From: Desulfuromonas versatilis
Lineage (GTDB): Bacteria > Desulfobacterota > Desulfuromonadia > Desulfuromonadales > NIT-T3
Direction of reading: 5' to 3'
Assembly (NCBI RefSeq): GCF_019704135.1
Contig: NZ_AP024355.1
Location: forward strand, 3,727,034-3,791,033
Length of the DNA stretch: 64,000 nt
Part shown: positions 52,693 to 60,743 of the stretch, in pieces
Position numbering within the stretch: position 1 is the first letter of the stretch
Layout: each line of letters opens with the position of its first letter
Program-made: the position numbers and the translations under genes
Notes under the pieces: generated by a model
Told to the model about the DNA's origin: nothing
Seen by the model: the letters and a program-made list of their open reading frames with translations, nothing else
Databases searched by the model: none

Positions 52693-53127
52693 TTAAACCG
52701 CCCTTACGAGCGGTTTCACAGCGAAATGAAAATCGTCGAGCAGCATCTGGCGGGATTTCACTACAACGGTTTCAATCCTCAGGGTGCTGGATGACCTCCC
52801 ATTCAACCTGAGGGCATAACCTCCGTTTCTGGGCGTGGCTTCCGCCAGAAGATTGGTGCCCTGCGGATCGATTACAGTGAAGATGACCTGGGCATCCTCT
52901 ACCGGCTCGCCCTCGGGGTCGGCAACAAACAGGACCAATTGCGGGTCAATGTCTCCATCTCGGTCTTCCAGGAAATAGGTCAACAGGAAGCCTTGATGGG
53001 TGATGGCGCGAACCGCCTGCTCTGAAATGGGGGTTTTCTCCAGACGTTCCACCCTAGAGGCATAGGCAGGCAGGGCCTTTGGTCCATGGCCGGTAAGCGT
53101 CATCAAGGTATGGAAAATGTGTTTCAT
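52693..53127 (-). CDS. YtkA/FixH-like domain protein, smaller paralogue
   Basis: A 144-residue protein: the core LVLFVADPEGEPVEDAQVIF with VIDPQG, GGYALRLNGRSSSTLRIE and VKSRQMLLDDFHFAV parallels the larger paralogue at 51968-52495. There is no typical signal peptide (MKHIFHTLMTLTGHGPKALP). The ATG at 53127 has AAGGAG upstream; the open frame continues 13 codons further. It lies 39 bp after the HtrA-like protease gene and is likely co-transcribed. Confidence 0.65.
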   Translation of the reverse strand: MKHIFHTLMTLTGHGPKALPAYASRVERLEKTPISEQAVRAITHQGFLLTYFLEDRDGDIDPQLVLFVADPEGEPVEDAQVIFTVIDPQGTNLLAEATPRNGGYALRLNGRSSSTLRIETVVVKSRQMLLDDFHFAVKPLVRAV

Positions 53128-53166
53128 CGTGTTCTCCTTGGTTGGAAAATTTTTTTCACCCAGCAA

Positions 53167-54213
53167 TCACAAGGTTGTCGACAATTCGACGATCTGTCCG
53201 GCGCGATAAACTTTGACATCGAAGGTACTGCCCGCCTGCAGCTGGTTTAAAATCAGGTGGACCTGGTCGGCAAACGCCCGGTCACCGGTGATCTGAACCC
53301 CTTCCATTTCCAGAATGATGTCGCCGCCGACCAGGAAATTTTTGTCGTTAACCGTGGCCGGGGATTGCCCCTGATGCAGACCAAGCTTTGCCGCCGGAGA
53401 GCCCTCGGCCACCTGCTGCACCAGAAGACCGGCGGTCTGGGGCAGATTGAAGACCTGCGCCAGTTCGTCGGTGAGCAAAAAGCTGGTAAGCCCCGCCCAA
53501 AACGATTGTTCCTCGAGAAGCATCCGCTTGGCGACATTGGAAGTCACCACGAACCCCAGCCCCTCGAAGCCGCCGGACTGACTGAGAATGCGACTGGCGA
53601 TGCCGACCACCTTGCCCTCCATGTCGAACATGGGGCCGCCGGAATTACCCATGTTGATGGCCGCGTCGGTCTGCAGCATCTCCAGCGAGGTCTGGTCTCC
53701 GGAACCGTTCTTGGGCCGGTGCCGGGCACTGACGTAACCGGCGGTCAAGGTCCGGCCAAGACCGTAAGGATTCCCTATGACAAACACTTCCTCGCCGATT
53801 TCGACGTGGTCCGAGTCTCCGAGTTCGGCCGGGGAAACCTCGTCGGGGACCATGTCCAGCTGCAGCAGGGCGACATCGGCCTCGGGCGCCGAAGCGATGA
53901 CCCGTGCCGGGATGATCTGCCCATTCCAGAACTCCACGCCGACCGCATCGGCGGTATGAACGACATGGGACGCGGTCAATACTTTGCCGTCGGCAGAAAC
54001 CAGGACCCCTGAGCCGAGTCCTTCGGCACTGACCAGCCCGTCGCGTTTTTTCTGGGACATCTGTTTTTCGACCGTATGCACCACCACCACGGAGTGGTTC
54101 ACCTGTTTATAAAGTCCGCTCAGGGATTGCGCATCGGCCCGGGCGGTCGATCCGAACAGGACCAGGGTAATCAGGACCATGATCCATACCACCTGATAAA
54201 GATCCTTAGTCAT
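53167..54213 (-). CDS. HtrA/DegP-family S1C periplasmic serine protease
   Basis: A 348-residue exported protease with signal peptide (QVVWIMVLITLVLFGSTARA). The catalytic triad is visible: His in VLTASHVVH, Asp in APEADVALLQ and Ser in NMGNSGGPMF. One C-terminal PDZ domain follows (AGLLVQQVAEGSPAAKLGL, GGDIILEMEGVQITG). It degrades or refolds damaged envelope proteins. The ATG at 54213 has AAGGAG; the frame is open back to 54546 but those codons are unlikely. It is the main gene of a minus-strand operon with two YtkA-like paralogues. Confidence 0.92.
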   Translation of the reverse strand: MTKDLYQVVWIMVLITLVLFGSTARADAQSLSGLYKQVNHSVVVVHTVEKQMSQKKRDGLVSAEGLGSGVLVSADGKVLTASHVVHTADAVGVEFWNGQIIPARVIASAPEADVALLQLDMVPDEVSPAELGDSDHVEIGEEVFVIGNPYGLGRTLTAGYVSARHRPKNGSGDQTSLEMLQTDAAINMGNSGGPMFDMEGKVVGIASRILSQSGGFEGLGFVVTSNVAKRMLLEEQSFWAGLTSFLLTDELAQVFNLPQTAGLLVQQVAEGSPAAKLGLHQGQSPATVNDKNFLVGGDIILEMEGVQITGDRAFADQVHLILNQLQAGSTFDVKVYRAGQIVELSTTL

Positions 54214-54239
54214 GGGATGACTCCTTTCCCTTGCGATTG

Positions 54240-54398
54240 TCAATGAACGGCATCGATGCGGATTTGGAGATTTGCCCCCTGTTCGAGCCGGGTCCCGGGC
54301 AGATTGTGGACGTACCGTTGATCGGTGGGGATGGTGAGGGCATTGAGTTTTTCCACCAGGTGTCTTAACTGTTGCGAACCGATAACTTGATTTTTCAT
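54240..54398 (-). CDS. Small hypothetical protein, first gene of the HtrA operon
   Basis: A 52-residue soluble protein, MKNQVIGSQQLRHLVEKLNA followed by a short basic, proline-containing region. AAGGGAG lies upstream of the ATG at 54398. It is 26 bp before the protease gene and about 100 bp after the phased-box promoter. No family recognised. Confidence 0.6.
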   Translation of the reverse strand: MKNQVIGSQQLRHLVEKLNALTIPTDQRYVHNLPGTRLEQGANLQIRIDAVH

Positions 54399-54499
54399 TT
54401 GGGTCTCCCTTCTTCGAGTATTTCGATCCTGGGAGGTCGGCGGATGGGAAGGCATGCACCGAGCTCCCTGTTTCGAAGTGTTCCGATGATCTGGACCTA

Positions 54500-54553
54500 T
54501 TTATAGTTTGTAAAGATGGAAGAAGAGTGGAGCAAATGTGGTTCAATTGTGGA
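54500..54553 (-). promoter_or_regulatory. Four 11-nt-phased boxes and promoter of the HtrA operon
   Basis: On the minus strand TCCAC (54553-54549), ACCAC (54542-54538), TCCAC (54531-54527) and TCCAT (54520-54516) recur at exactly 11 nt. A good -10, TATAAA (54505-54500), begins 15 nt after the last box begins. The layout copies those at 33575 and 35909, though the box sequence is YCCAY-like rather than TTCAC. It points to control by an OmpR-family regulator. Confidence 0.6.
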
Positions 54554-54667
54554 ATAACCGGGGGGAGGAAGACCGGGCCATGTGAGGCACAAATGAATAG
54601 GGCGCTGACCAGGGCTTTGCGGCCCAGGCGTGGGGAGACCCGAATTGGGACCGGCGGACCGTGACCA

Positions 54668-54748
54668 TCAGTCGATGTCGCAGAAGGCTGCGAGCAGAAC
54701 GCTCAAGACAATAGCGATAAACAGTTGAAAAGCGAGCACAGGTGTCAT
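54668..54748 (-). CDS. 26-residue membrane microprotein
   Basis: ATG 54748 follows AAGGAG by 7 nt on the minus strand. The product MTPVLAFQLFIAIVLSVLLA plus six residues (AFCDID) is a single membrane helix with an acidic tail, similar in style to KdpF, CydX-like or other regulatory microproteins. It lies between two copies of a GGAGCAAATGTGGT repeat (54529-54542 and 54829-54842, exactly 300 bp apart). Whether it is translated is unproven. Confidence 0.5.
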   Translation of the reverse strand: MTPVLAFQLFIAIVLSVLLAAFCDID

Positions 54749-55141
54749 GTCGGGCTCCTTGTTGGCCAAAGAAAATGATCGGTCGCACACCCTTTTTCTT
54801 CATGTCCGGAAGGATGAAGCCGAATTGAGGAGCAAATGTGGTAGAAATAAAGATTTTTTCGCCAAGCAGGGAGGTAATGCGGCTGCCTGATGTGGCCCGG
54901 AGGGAGGGCAAAGACGTTGAGGTGCAGGCGGGGGGCGGCTGCCGACTTTGGGCGCCTGCGGCGCCACCCCCTTAAAAGCCAATGCTTATCATCTCATCTA
55001 TAATAGAAGCTAAACATGCGGGACCTGCAGCTAAGGGGATTAAACCGCCAGACAATGCAGGACAACCCAGGGGGTTGCGGATACGGCATGGCTACCGTAG
55101 ACATTGCCGCCGCCTTAATTCCGAGCAATAAGGAGCTGAAA
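54749..55141. other. Divergent intergenic region upstream of microprotein and hydrolase
   Basis: About 390 bases. It contains the second copy of the GGAGCAAATGTGGT repeat (54829-54842), with only weak continuation of the 11-nt phasing. An upstream in-frame extension of the hydrolase frame (from 55016) lacks a ribosome-binding site. No gene is supported. Confidence 0.4.
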
Positions 55142-56182
55142 ATGCAGACACTTCGATCCGCATCATTGAGTCGTTTCCTTGTTCTACCCGTGCTGCTGAT
55201 GGCAGCATTTCTCACCACGTCCACCCTGCACGCTGTCGAGAAAGATGATTCTCCGCCGCAACTGGGGCTTTATCTGGAAGGGGTCGCCTACCCGTTCCCG
55301 GTTCACCGGTACCAGTTCACCAGTCAGGGGCATGACCTGCAGATGGCGTACATGGATGTCCAACCCAAAGACGCGCCTCTGAAGAACATCCTTCTGCTGC
55401 ACGGCAAGAACTTCAACGGGGCCTATTTCGGGCAGCTGGCTGGCGATCTGCAGAAAGCAGGCTACCGGGTGATCATCCCCGACCAGCTTGGCTTTGGAAA
55501 ATCCTCCAAGCCCCTGCCCTACAACTACACCTTCCAGCAGCTGGCGCTCAATACGCACAACCTGCTTGAATCACTCGGCATTGATAAAGTGACCGTCCTG
55601 GGCCACAGCATGGGCGGGATGCTGGCGACACGTTACGCCCTGATGTACCCGGATCAGGCGAACGAACTGATCCTGATGAACCCGATCGGGCTGGAGGACT
55701 GGAAAACGGTGGTACCGTACCAGAGCCTGGACCAATGGTATGAAAGCGAGTTGAACAAAACCGCCGAGAAAATCCGGAAATACCAGCTGGCAAGCTATTA
55801 CGACGGCAAGTGGAAGCCCGAGTATGACGCGTGGGTTGACCTGCTGGCCGGTGTAATCTCCAGCCCCGGCTATCCGCAAATGGCCAAAACGCAGGCGCTG
55901 CTTTATGACATGATCTTTACCCAGCCGGTGGTGTACGAGTTCCCGCTGGTCAAGAGCCGGACGCTGCTGCTGATCGGTACCCGTGACCGCACGGCGCTGG
56001 GCAAGAATCTGGTCAGCCCGGAGATCGGCAAAACCATGGGTCTGTATGAGAATCTTGGCAAAAAAACCGCAGCAGCCATCCCCGATGCGACTCTGGTTGA
56101 GTTCGACAATGTCGGCCACCTGCCGCACATTGAAGCCTACGAGCGAATGCTGCCGCCACTGCTGAAGTGGCTGGAAAACTGA
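55142..56182 (+). CDS. Exported alpha/beta-hydrolase
   Basis: A 346-residue hydrolase. A signal peptide (LVLPVLLMAAFLTTSTLHA) is followed by the fold's landmarks: LLLHGKNFNGAYFG (oxyanion), VTVLGHSMGGMLATRYAL with nucleophile Ser, LLIGTRDRTALGKN with the acidic residue, and FDNVGHLPHIEAYERML with the catalytic His. The ATG at 55142 has AAGGAG upstream. It probably acts on esters or related compounds in the periplasm. It is monocistronic with a terminator 88 bp downstream. Confidence 0.88.
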   Translation: MQTLRSASLSRFLVLPVLLMAAFLTTSTLHAVEKDDSPPQLGLYLEGVAYPFPVHRYQFTSQGHDLQMAYMDVQPKDAPLKNILLLHGKNFNGAYFGQLAGDLQKAGYRVIIPDQLGFGKSSKPLPYNYTFQQLALNTHNLLESLGIDKVTVLGHSMGGMLATRYALMYPDQANELILMNPIGLEDWKTVVPYQSLDQWYESELNKTAEKIRKYQLASYYDGKWKPEYDAWVDLLAGVISSPGYPQMAKTQALLYDMIFTQPVVYEFPLVKSRTLLLIGTRDRTALGKNLVSPEIGKTMGLYENLGKKTAAAIPDATLVEFDNVGHLPHIEAYERMLPPLLKWLEN

Positions 56183-56269
56183 CCCGCTGGCCTGCAAAGC
56201 ATGAAAAAACCCGGCCTCTTGTTGGCAAGCGGAGGGCCTTATCGTATTGAAAACCATCCAATCCCGCAC

Positions 56270-56306
56270 AAAAGCCCCTTAGCTCTCAATGGGTTAGGGG
56301 GCTTTC
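56270..56306 (+). terminator. Terminator of the hydrolase gene
   Basis: AAAGCCCCTTA pairs with TAGGGGGCTTT with a loop of ~14 nt, followed by CTCTGG; only a short T-tract. The remainder of 56183-56595 shows no gene or repeat I can support. Confidence 0.6.
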
Positions 56307-56595
56307 TCTGGCAGGGAAAATCTTTTTTGAGCCGATCTGCTTATGCTCGCCTAGTTTTTTTCTGTGCCATGTGTGTGCCCCTATAGAACACGAAAAACCC
56401 TCAATCCACTGATTGGGAGTTCTACCATAACACGCTACATTTTGGGCCAGGCACAGAGAACTCGGACTGAATGCTGGCCTTAAAGCAATGAAGGCGTTAA
56501 ATTTTCAAGGAATTTACGGCCGCTAAGCGTCACCGATAAGCGGCATCCATATTTATCTTTTATGTAACCCTCAATGCTTACAGTTAGCTAAATGT

Positions 56596-57507
56596 TCAAA
56601 CCGGAGTATTCGGTTTTTTCAGACCCTCCCTGAGGAGTTCTTTTATTTTCCTTTCAAACCATTCATAACGCATTGGCAGTATCCGGTGCTTTTTCCTGGC
56701 TAGAAATAATTCGTCATAGATGGGGATTTTTAACGGGACGACATAGAGCAATGCTTGCTGTGGAAATTGATGAACGGCCATTTCAGGCAATACCGTGAAT
56801 CCAAGGCCTTCGGCTACCGGCACCAATATCTGGTTTATCTGATTGATGTAGCCTTTCTTGCTTAACTTACCGACGCTATGGAATTGCTCCCCAAAGTTGG
56901 CGCTCAACAGACGGTCAGCATAGTGAGCGCCATCAGGGTGATCAATAAAGCCAATCTCTTTCAGCGCGTCAAAATTCTGGGCCTGAGAAGCATAGTCACT
57001 CGGTAGCACAAGACACAAAGATTCAAAACCAAGCGACTCAAACACCAGCTCAGTCGAAGGTGAAGGCTGGGTGACAATACCCAGATCAATTACATTTTGT
57101 AATAGGCTCTGAATGATTCGCTCGTTTGGTGCTCCTTCAATGGCGACCATCAGTCCAGGATGAATTTTTTGTCTTTTCAGAAAATGTGGATAGAGAAAGG
57201 TCGCCATGGCCCCCGAACAGGCAATGCGGCATTCCCCCTTATGTGGGTCATCAAACCGCAACTCCCTGTAGAGTTGCGCTTCTTCTTGACGTCTTTTGCA
57301 GCCAAACCGGTACAGGATTTCTCCTTCGCGGGTTAACTCAAACCGTTTCCCGATTCGGTTCAACAGAAGAACCCCCACCTGTTCCTCCAGCTTCTTAATC
57401 TGCTGGCTAACGCCTGGCTGGGTCATATGCAGCTTTTCGGCAGTTTGGGTGAAATGACCCACTTCAACCAAAGCGAGAAAGGTGTGCAGCCATTGTTGGT
57501 TAATCAT
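56596..57507 (-). CDS. LysR-family transcriptional regulator
   Basis: A 303-residue LysR protein: helix-turn-helix MINQQWLHTFLALVEVGHFTQ, AEKLHMTQPGVSQQIKKLEEQ and effector domain (IACSGAMATFLYPHFL, ... GLGFTVLPEMAVHQFP). It is AT-richer than the flanking genes. It is divergent from the VOC-family gene (126 bp between starts), with a palindrome in between, and probably regulates it. Confidence 0.9.
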   Translation of the reverse strand: MINQQWLHTFLALVEVGHFTQTAEKLHMTQPGVSQQIKKLEEQVGVLLLNRIGKRFELTREGEILYRFGCKRRQEEAQLYRELRFDDPHKGECRIACSGAMATFLYPHFLKRQKIHPGLMVAIEGAPNERIIQSLLQNVIDLGIVTQPSPSTELVFESLGFESLCLVLPSDYASQAQNFDALKEIGFIDHPDGAHYADRLLSANFGEQFHSVGKLSKKGYINQINQILVPVAEGLGFTVLPEMAVHQFPQQALLYVVPLKIPIYDELFLARKKHRILPMRYEWFERKIKELLREGLKKPNTPV

Positions 57508-57542
57508 CGGAGCAGCCTTTTGATAACGTTACATTACCATCT

Positions 57543-57555
57543 TCATAATATATGA
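57543..57555. promoter_or_regulatory. Candidate LysR operator in divergent promoter
   Basis: TCATA-ATA-TATGA, a short palindrome in the AT-rich region between the LysR gene and the VOC gene. Candidate only. Confidence 0.35.
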
Positions 57556-57633
57556 TAATTTTCAATTTTCAACCCCGCGGGCTATAGTGGCTCCAACAAC
57601 GGAGAGATAAACCACAGACCAAAGGAGTTGACC

Positions 57634-58137
57634 ATGGCTAGTTCATATCCACGCACATTTTCACATATCGGCATTTCGGTACCAGACCTGGAGGCCGCTG
57701 TAAGGTTTTATACCGAGGTGCTTGGTTGGTATCTGATTATGGAACCGACCGACGTTGTCGAGGACGATAGCGCGATCGGCCAAATGTGTACCGATGTTTT
57801 TGGGGCCGGGTGGGAGAGATTTCGCATTGCCCACCTGTCAACAGGAGATCGCATCGGTGTCGAACTGTTTGAATTTAAGAACCAAACGAATCCGGGAGAC
57901 AATTTTGAATACTGGAAAACCGGAGTCTTCCATTTTGCGGTTCAAGATCCCAACGTCGAGGAATTGGCCGAAAAGATCGTCGCCGCCGGCGGCAAACGAC
58001 GGATGAAGGCACCGCGTTACTACTATCCGGGAGAAAAACCGTATCGCATGATCTACATGGAAGACCCGTTCGGCAATATTTTGGAAATCTACAGCCACAG
58101 TTATGAACTGCATTACTCGAGCGGCGCATACCAATAA
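57634..58137 (+). CDS. VOC-superfamily (glyoxalase/bleomycin-resistance-like) protein
   Basis: A 167-residue metal-dependent dioxygenase-type fold: FSHIGISVPDLEAAVRFYTE at the N-terminus, with the metal His, then the paired C-terminal module (GVFHFAVQDPNVEELAEKI, YMEDPFGNILEIYSHSYE, with His and Glu ligands). The overall type is that of lactoylglutathione lyase-like or fosfomycin-resistance-like VOC enzymes; substrate unknown. The ATG at 57634 follows AAAGGAG. It is divergent from the LysR gene. Confidence 0.85.
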   Translation: MASSYPRTFSHIGISVPDLEAAVRFYTEVLGWYLIMEPTDVVEDDSAIGQMCTDVFGAGWERFRIAHLSTGDRIGVELFEFKNQTNPGDNFEYWKTGVFHFAVQDPNVEELAEKIVAAGGKRRMKAPRYYYPGEKPYRMIYMEDPFGNILEIYSHSYELHYSSGAYQ

Positions 58138-58785
58138 GCCCACAAAGTCTATTGAATTAAAACGGCAAAATCATGGGAGTTTAAGCGGCTCGCCGCTGTC
58201 AGTCTGGGTCTTTGGTTGACAGGCGAGCCGCCTCCCATAAAATGGTACAGGCTTCAAATCGAGGCCAGTCTCTGCACAATTTTACAGGTTCTGAGCGTCT
58301 CCTCGTTGGAGAGAATCGATATAAATCGGCTACTTGCAAAGGCGGATCACAAATTCGAATCGGGGAAAATTGATAACCAATTGAATTTATTCATTTAAAC
58401 GTTGAAACACTACTGCATTGAAATAACAGACATCAGCATCAGTGATCTTTCCCATAAATTACCATCTCTAGAACAAAGAGCGGCCCTGCCTGAGAACCAG
58501 GCAGGGCCGCTCCCATTTGTTGTCCCTCAAAGCATTTCCCTGCTTTGCCTTAGGATTTACGGGCCTCTCACCAACAGGAAAACCATCTCGATACAGTGTA
58601 AATTCCGAGACCGTGTCTCCTTGCTTGAATCCGCCAAGGACGCCCTTAAGGACAAAACGATTAAGGGGTTTCCTGCTCTTGAATGCACGAAAGCAAATTC
58701 ACGACTGAATGCTCACGGGTTCAGGTGCTCTATTTGACGCAGGGGAGAACATACTGAATTCGAGCACGATACACAGGGGCTGATG
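58138..58785. other. Intergenic region with two long perfect hairpins
   Basis: No supported gene in ~650 bases. GCGGCTCGCC (58185-58194) pairs with GGCGAGCCGC (58222-58231). A perfect 15-bp stem GAGCGGCCCTGCCTG (58478-58492) pairs with 58498-58512, 5-nt loop. The first probably ends the VOC transcript. The second has no T-tract nearby. Two plus-strand frames cross this region but lack start signals. Confidence 0.5.
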
Positions 58786-60003
58786 TCATTCATAGCGCAA
58801 GGCATCGATCGGATTGAGATTGGCGGCTTTGCGGGCCGGGTAGAAGCCGAAAAACACTCCGACGGCCCCGGTGAAAAGCACGGTCATCATCACAACGGCG
58901 GGGTTTAAGACCGCGCTGATGCCCAGCAATCTGCCGACGCCCCAGGCTGCGCTCAAGCCGGACAGGATTCCGATCAGGCCGCCGAGCAGGCTGAGGATGG
59001 CGGCTTCGATGAGAAACTGCGCTAAAACATCGAGCGGCCTGGCGCCAATGGCGAGGCGGATGCCAATCTCCCGGGTGCGTTCGGTGACCGAGACCAGCAT
59101 GATGTTCATGATGCCGATCCCGCCGACGAGTAACGAAACCCCCGCGATGGAACTCAGCAGCAGCGTCAGGGTGCCGGTGACCCGGGTGGCGATCTCGATA
59201 ATCTCCGTCTGGTCGCGAATCTGGAAGTCATCCTCAGCACCTGGAGCCAGGCGGTGTTCACTGCGCAGCAAAGTGGTGAGCTGGGCCTTGGCGGCATCCA
59301 TTTGCTCCTCGCTGAAGGCGCTGGCGGAGATGTCCTGGATGTTCTTGCCGTTACTCAAGCGGTACAGGACGGTGGCGTCAGGCGCGAGGATGATATCGTC
59401 CTGATCGTTGCCCATTGCCGATTGGCCTTTCTCCGCCAATACGCCGATCACCTTGAAGGGGACATTGCGAATCCGCAGGTTCGACCCCACGGGGTCCTGA
59501 TCCGGAAAGAGTTCATCGGCGACGGTCTTGCCAAGCACCGCAACCTTTGCCCTGGTTTTGCACTCGCGATCGCTGAAAAACGATCCGCTGGCGATCTGAT
59601 AGTTGCGGATCGACAGATATTCCGGCGCGACACCGATGACACTGGTATTCCAGTTGTTGTTGCCGGCAATCACCTGGCCATTGGCGCGGATTTCGGCGGA
59701 GACCCAACGCAGCAGGCTGCCATCCTTCTCCAGGCGGACGACATCGTTCATGGTGAGGCTCGCCCGGCTGCCGGCCCCGCCGCGAACCCCGCCTGACTGT
59801 GCGCTTCCCGGGCGCACCATGAGTAAATTCGTTCCCAGGGAAGCCACATCGCCCTCGATATCTTTTTGTGAACCCTCCCCCAGGGCGACCAGGGTGATCA
59901 CCGAAGCGACGCCGATAATGATCCCGAGCATGGTCAAGAGGCTGCGCATCTTGTTGCGGGCAATGCTTTTCAAGGCGACGAAGACCAGCTTGCGCCATTT
60001 CAT
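58786..60003 (-). CDS. MacB-type ABC transporter permease
   Basis: A 405-residue permease of the MacB/LolCE fold: an N-terminal helix (KMRSLLTMLGIIIGVASVI), a large periplasmic domain, and three C-terminal helices with GGIGIMNIMLVSVTERTREIG, EIGIRLAIGAR and GFYPARKAANLNPIDALRYE (each in part). In MacB the ATPase and permease are one chain; here they are split. The start overlaps the ATPase stop by 4 bp. It couples ATP hydrolysis to drive export across the envelope through MacA and TolC; the substrate is unknown. Confidence 0.92.
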   Translation of the reverse strand: MKWRKLVFVALKSIARNKMRSLLTMLGIIIGVASVITLVALGEGSQKDIEGDVASLGTNLLMVRPGSAQSGGVRGGAGSRASLTMNDVVRLEKDGSLLRWVSAEIRANGQVIAGNNNWNTSVIGVAPEYLSIRNYQIASGSFFSDRECKTRAKVAVLGKTVADELFPDQDPVGSNLRIRNVPFKVIGVLAEKGQSAMGNDQDDIILAPDATVLYRLSNGKNIQDISASAFSEEQMDAAKAQLTTLLRSEHRLAPGAEDDFQIRDQTEIIEIATRVTGTLTLLLSSIAGVSLLVGGIGIMNIMLVSVTERTREIGIRLAIGARPLDVLAQFLIEAAILSLLGGLIGILSGLSAAWGVGRLLGISAVLNPAVVMMTVLFTGAVGVFFGFYPARKAANLNPIDALRYE

Positions 60004-60743
60004 GAGGCGCCCCCTGCATCGGCAGCCGCAAGATCTGCTGCAGCGTTGCGAGGATTGCCGATCGCTTCGTCCCGCAGCAGCAGGCCGTCGCGTAGCTCCA
60101 CCAGTCGGCTGGCGTAACAGGCGACCTCCGCTTCGTGGGTGACCATCACCAGGGTCAAGCCTTCCCGGTTCAGCTCCTGGAACAGGGCAAGGACCTCCAG
60201 GGTCGTGCGGCTGTCAAGGTTGCCGGTCGGCTCGTCTGCCAGTATAAACGCCGGCTGGGTCACCAGGGCGCGGGCAATGGCGACCCGCTGTTGCTGTCCG
60301 CCGGAAAGCTGGTTCGGTTCATGGTCGAGGCGATTCCCCAGCCCGACGCGCTTCAATGCGGCAATAGCGCTCTGACGAGGATTGGCGATCGTGCGGTGCC
60401 GATCATAGAGCAAGGGCAGTTCCACATTCTCCAAGGCCGTGGTGCGGGGCAGCAGGTTGAACCCCTGAAACACGAACCCGATCTTGGTATTGCGCAGGTC
60501 AGCGAGTTGCCTGCGGTTCAAGCCTTCGACGGTCACCTCTTCAAAGCTGTAACTGCCGCTGGTCGGGGTATCGAGACAGCCAAGAATGTTCATCAGGGTC
60601 GATTTTCCACTTCCGGAGCTGCCCATGATGGCAACGAATTCGCCACGGCAAATACTCAACGAGACCCCGCCCAAAGCCTTCACCTCGACATCGCCGAGGG
60701 AAAAGACTTTGCGGATATGAGAGAGCCTGATTTCGGCGCTCAT
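60000..60743 (-). CDS. MacB-type ABC transporter ATPase
   Basis: A 247-residue ATPase of the MacB/LolD group: Walker [27 protein letters not shown], signature [15 protein letters not shown], Walker [13 protein letters not shown] and switch MVTHE. It overlaps the adaptor gene at one end and the permease at the other (4 bp each), so the three are co-translated. It powers the exporter in the cytoplasm. Confidence 0.93.
   Translation of the reverse strand: MSAEIRLSHIRKVFSLGDVEVKALGGVSLSICRGEFVAIMGSSGSGKSTLMNILGCLDTPTSGSYSFEEVTVEGLNRRQLADLRNTKIGFVFQGFNLLPRTTALENVELPLLYDRHRTIANPRQSAIAALKRVGLGNRLDHEPNQLSGGQQQRVAIARALVTQPAFILADEPTGNLDSRTTLEVLALFQELNREGLTLVMVTHEAEVACYASRLVELRDGLLLRDEAIGNPRNAAADLAAADAGGAS

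Noticed and set aside
54543-54911. 122-codon minus-strand frame upstream of the HtrA operon
   Set aside because: It runs across the phased-box promoter and the microprotein gene in another frame; no domain or start signal.
58468-58698. Open minus-strand frame with protein-like sequence (GDTVSEFTLYRDGFPVGE)
   Set aside because: No start codon, interrupted by a perfect hairpin at its end, and no recognised family; possibly a fossil fragment but not supportable.
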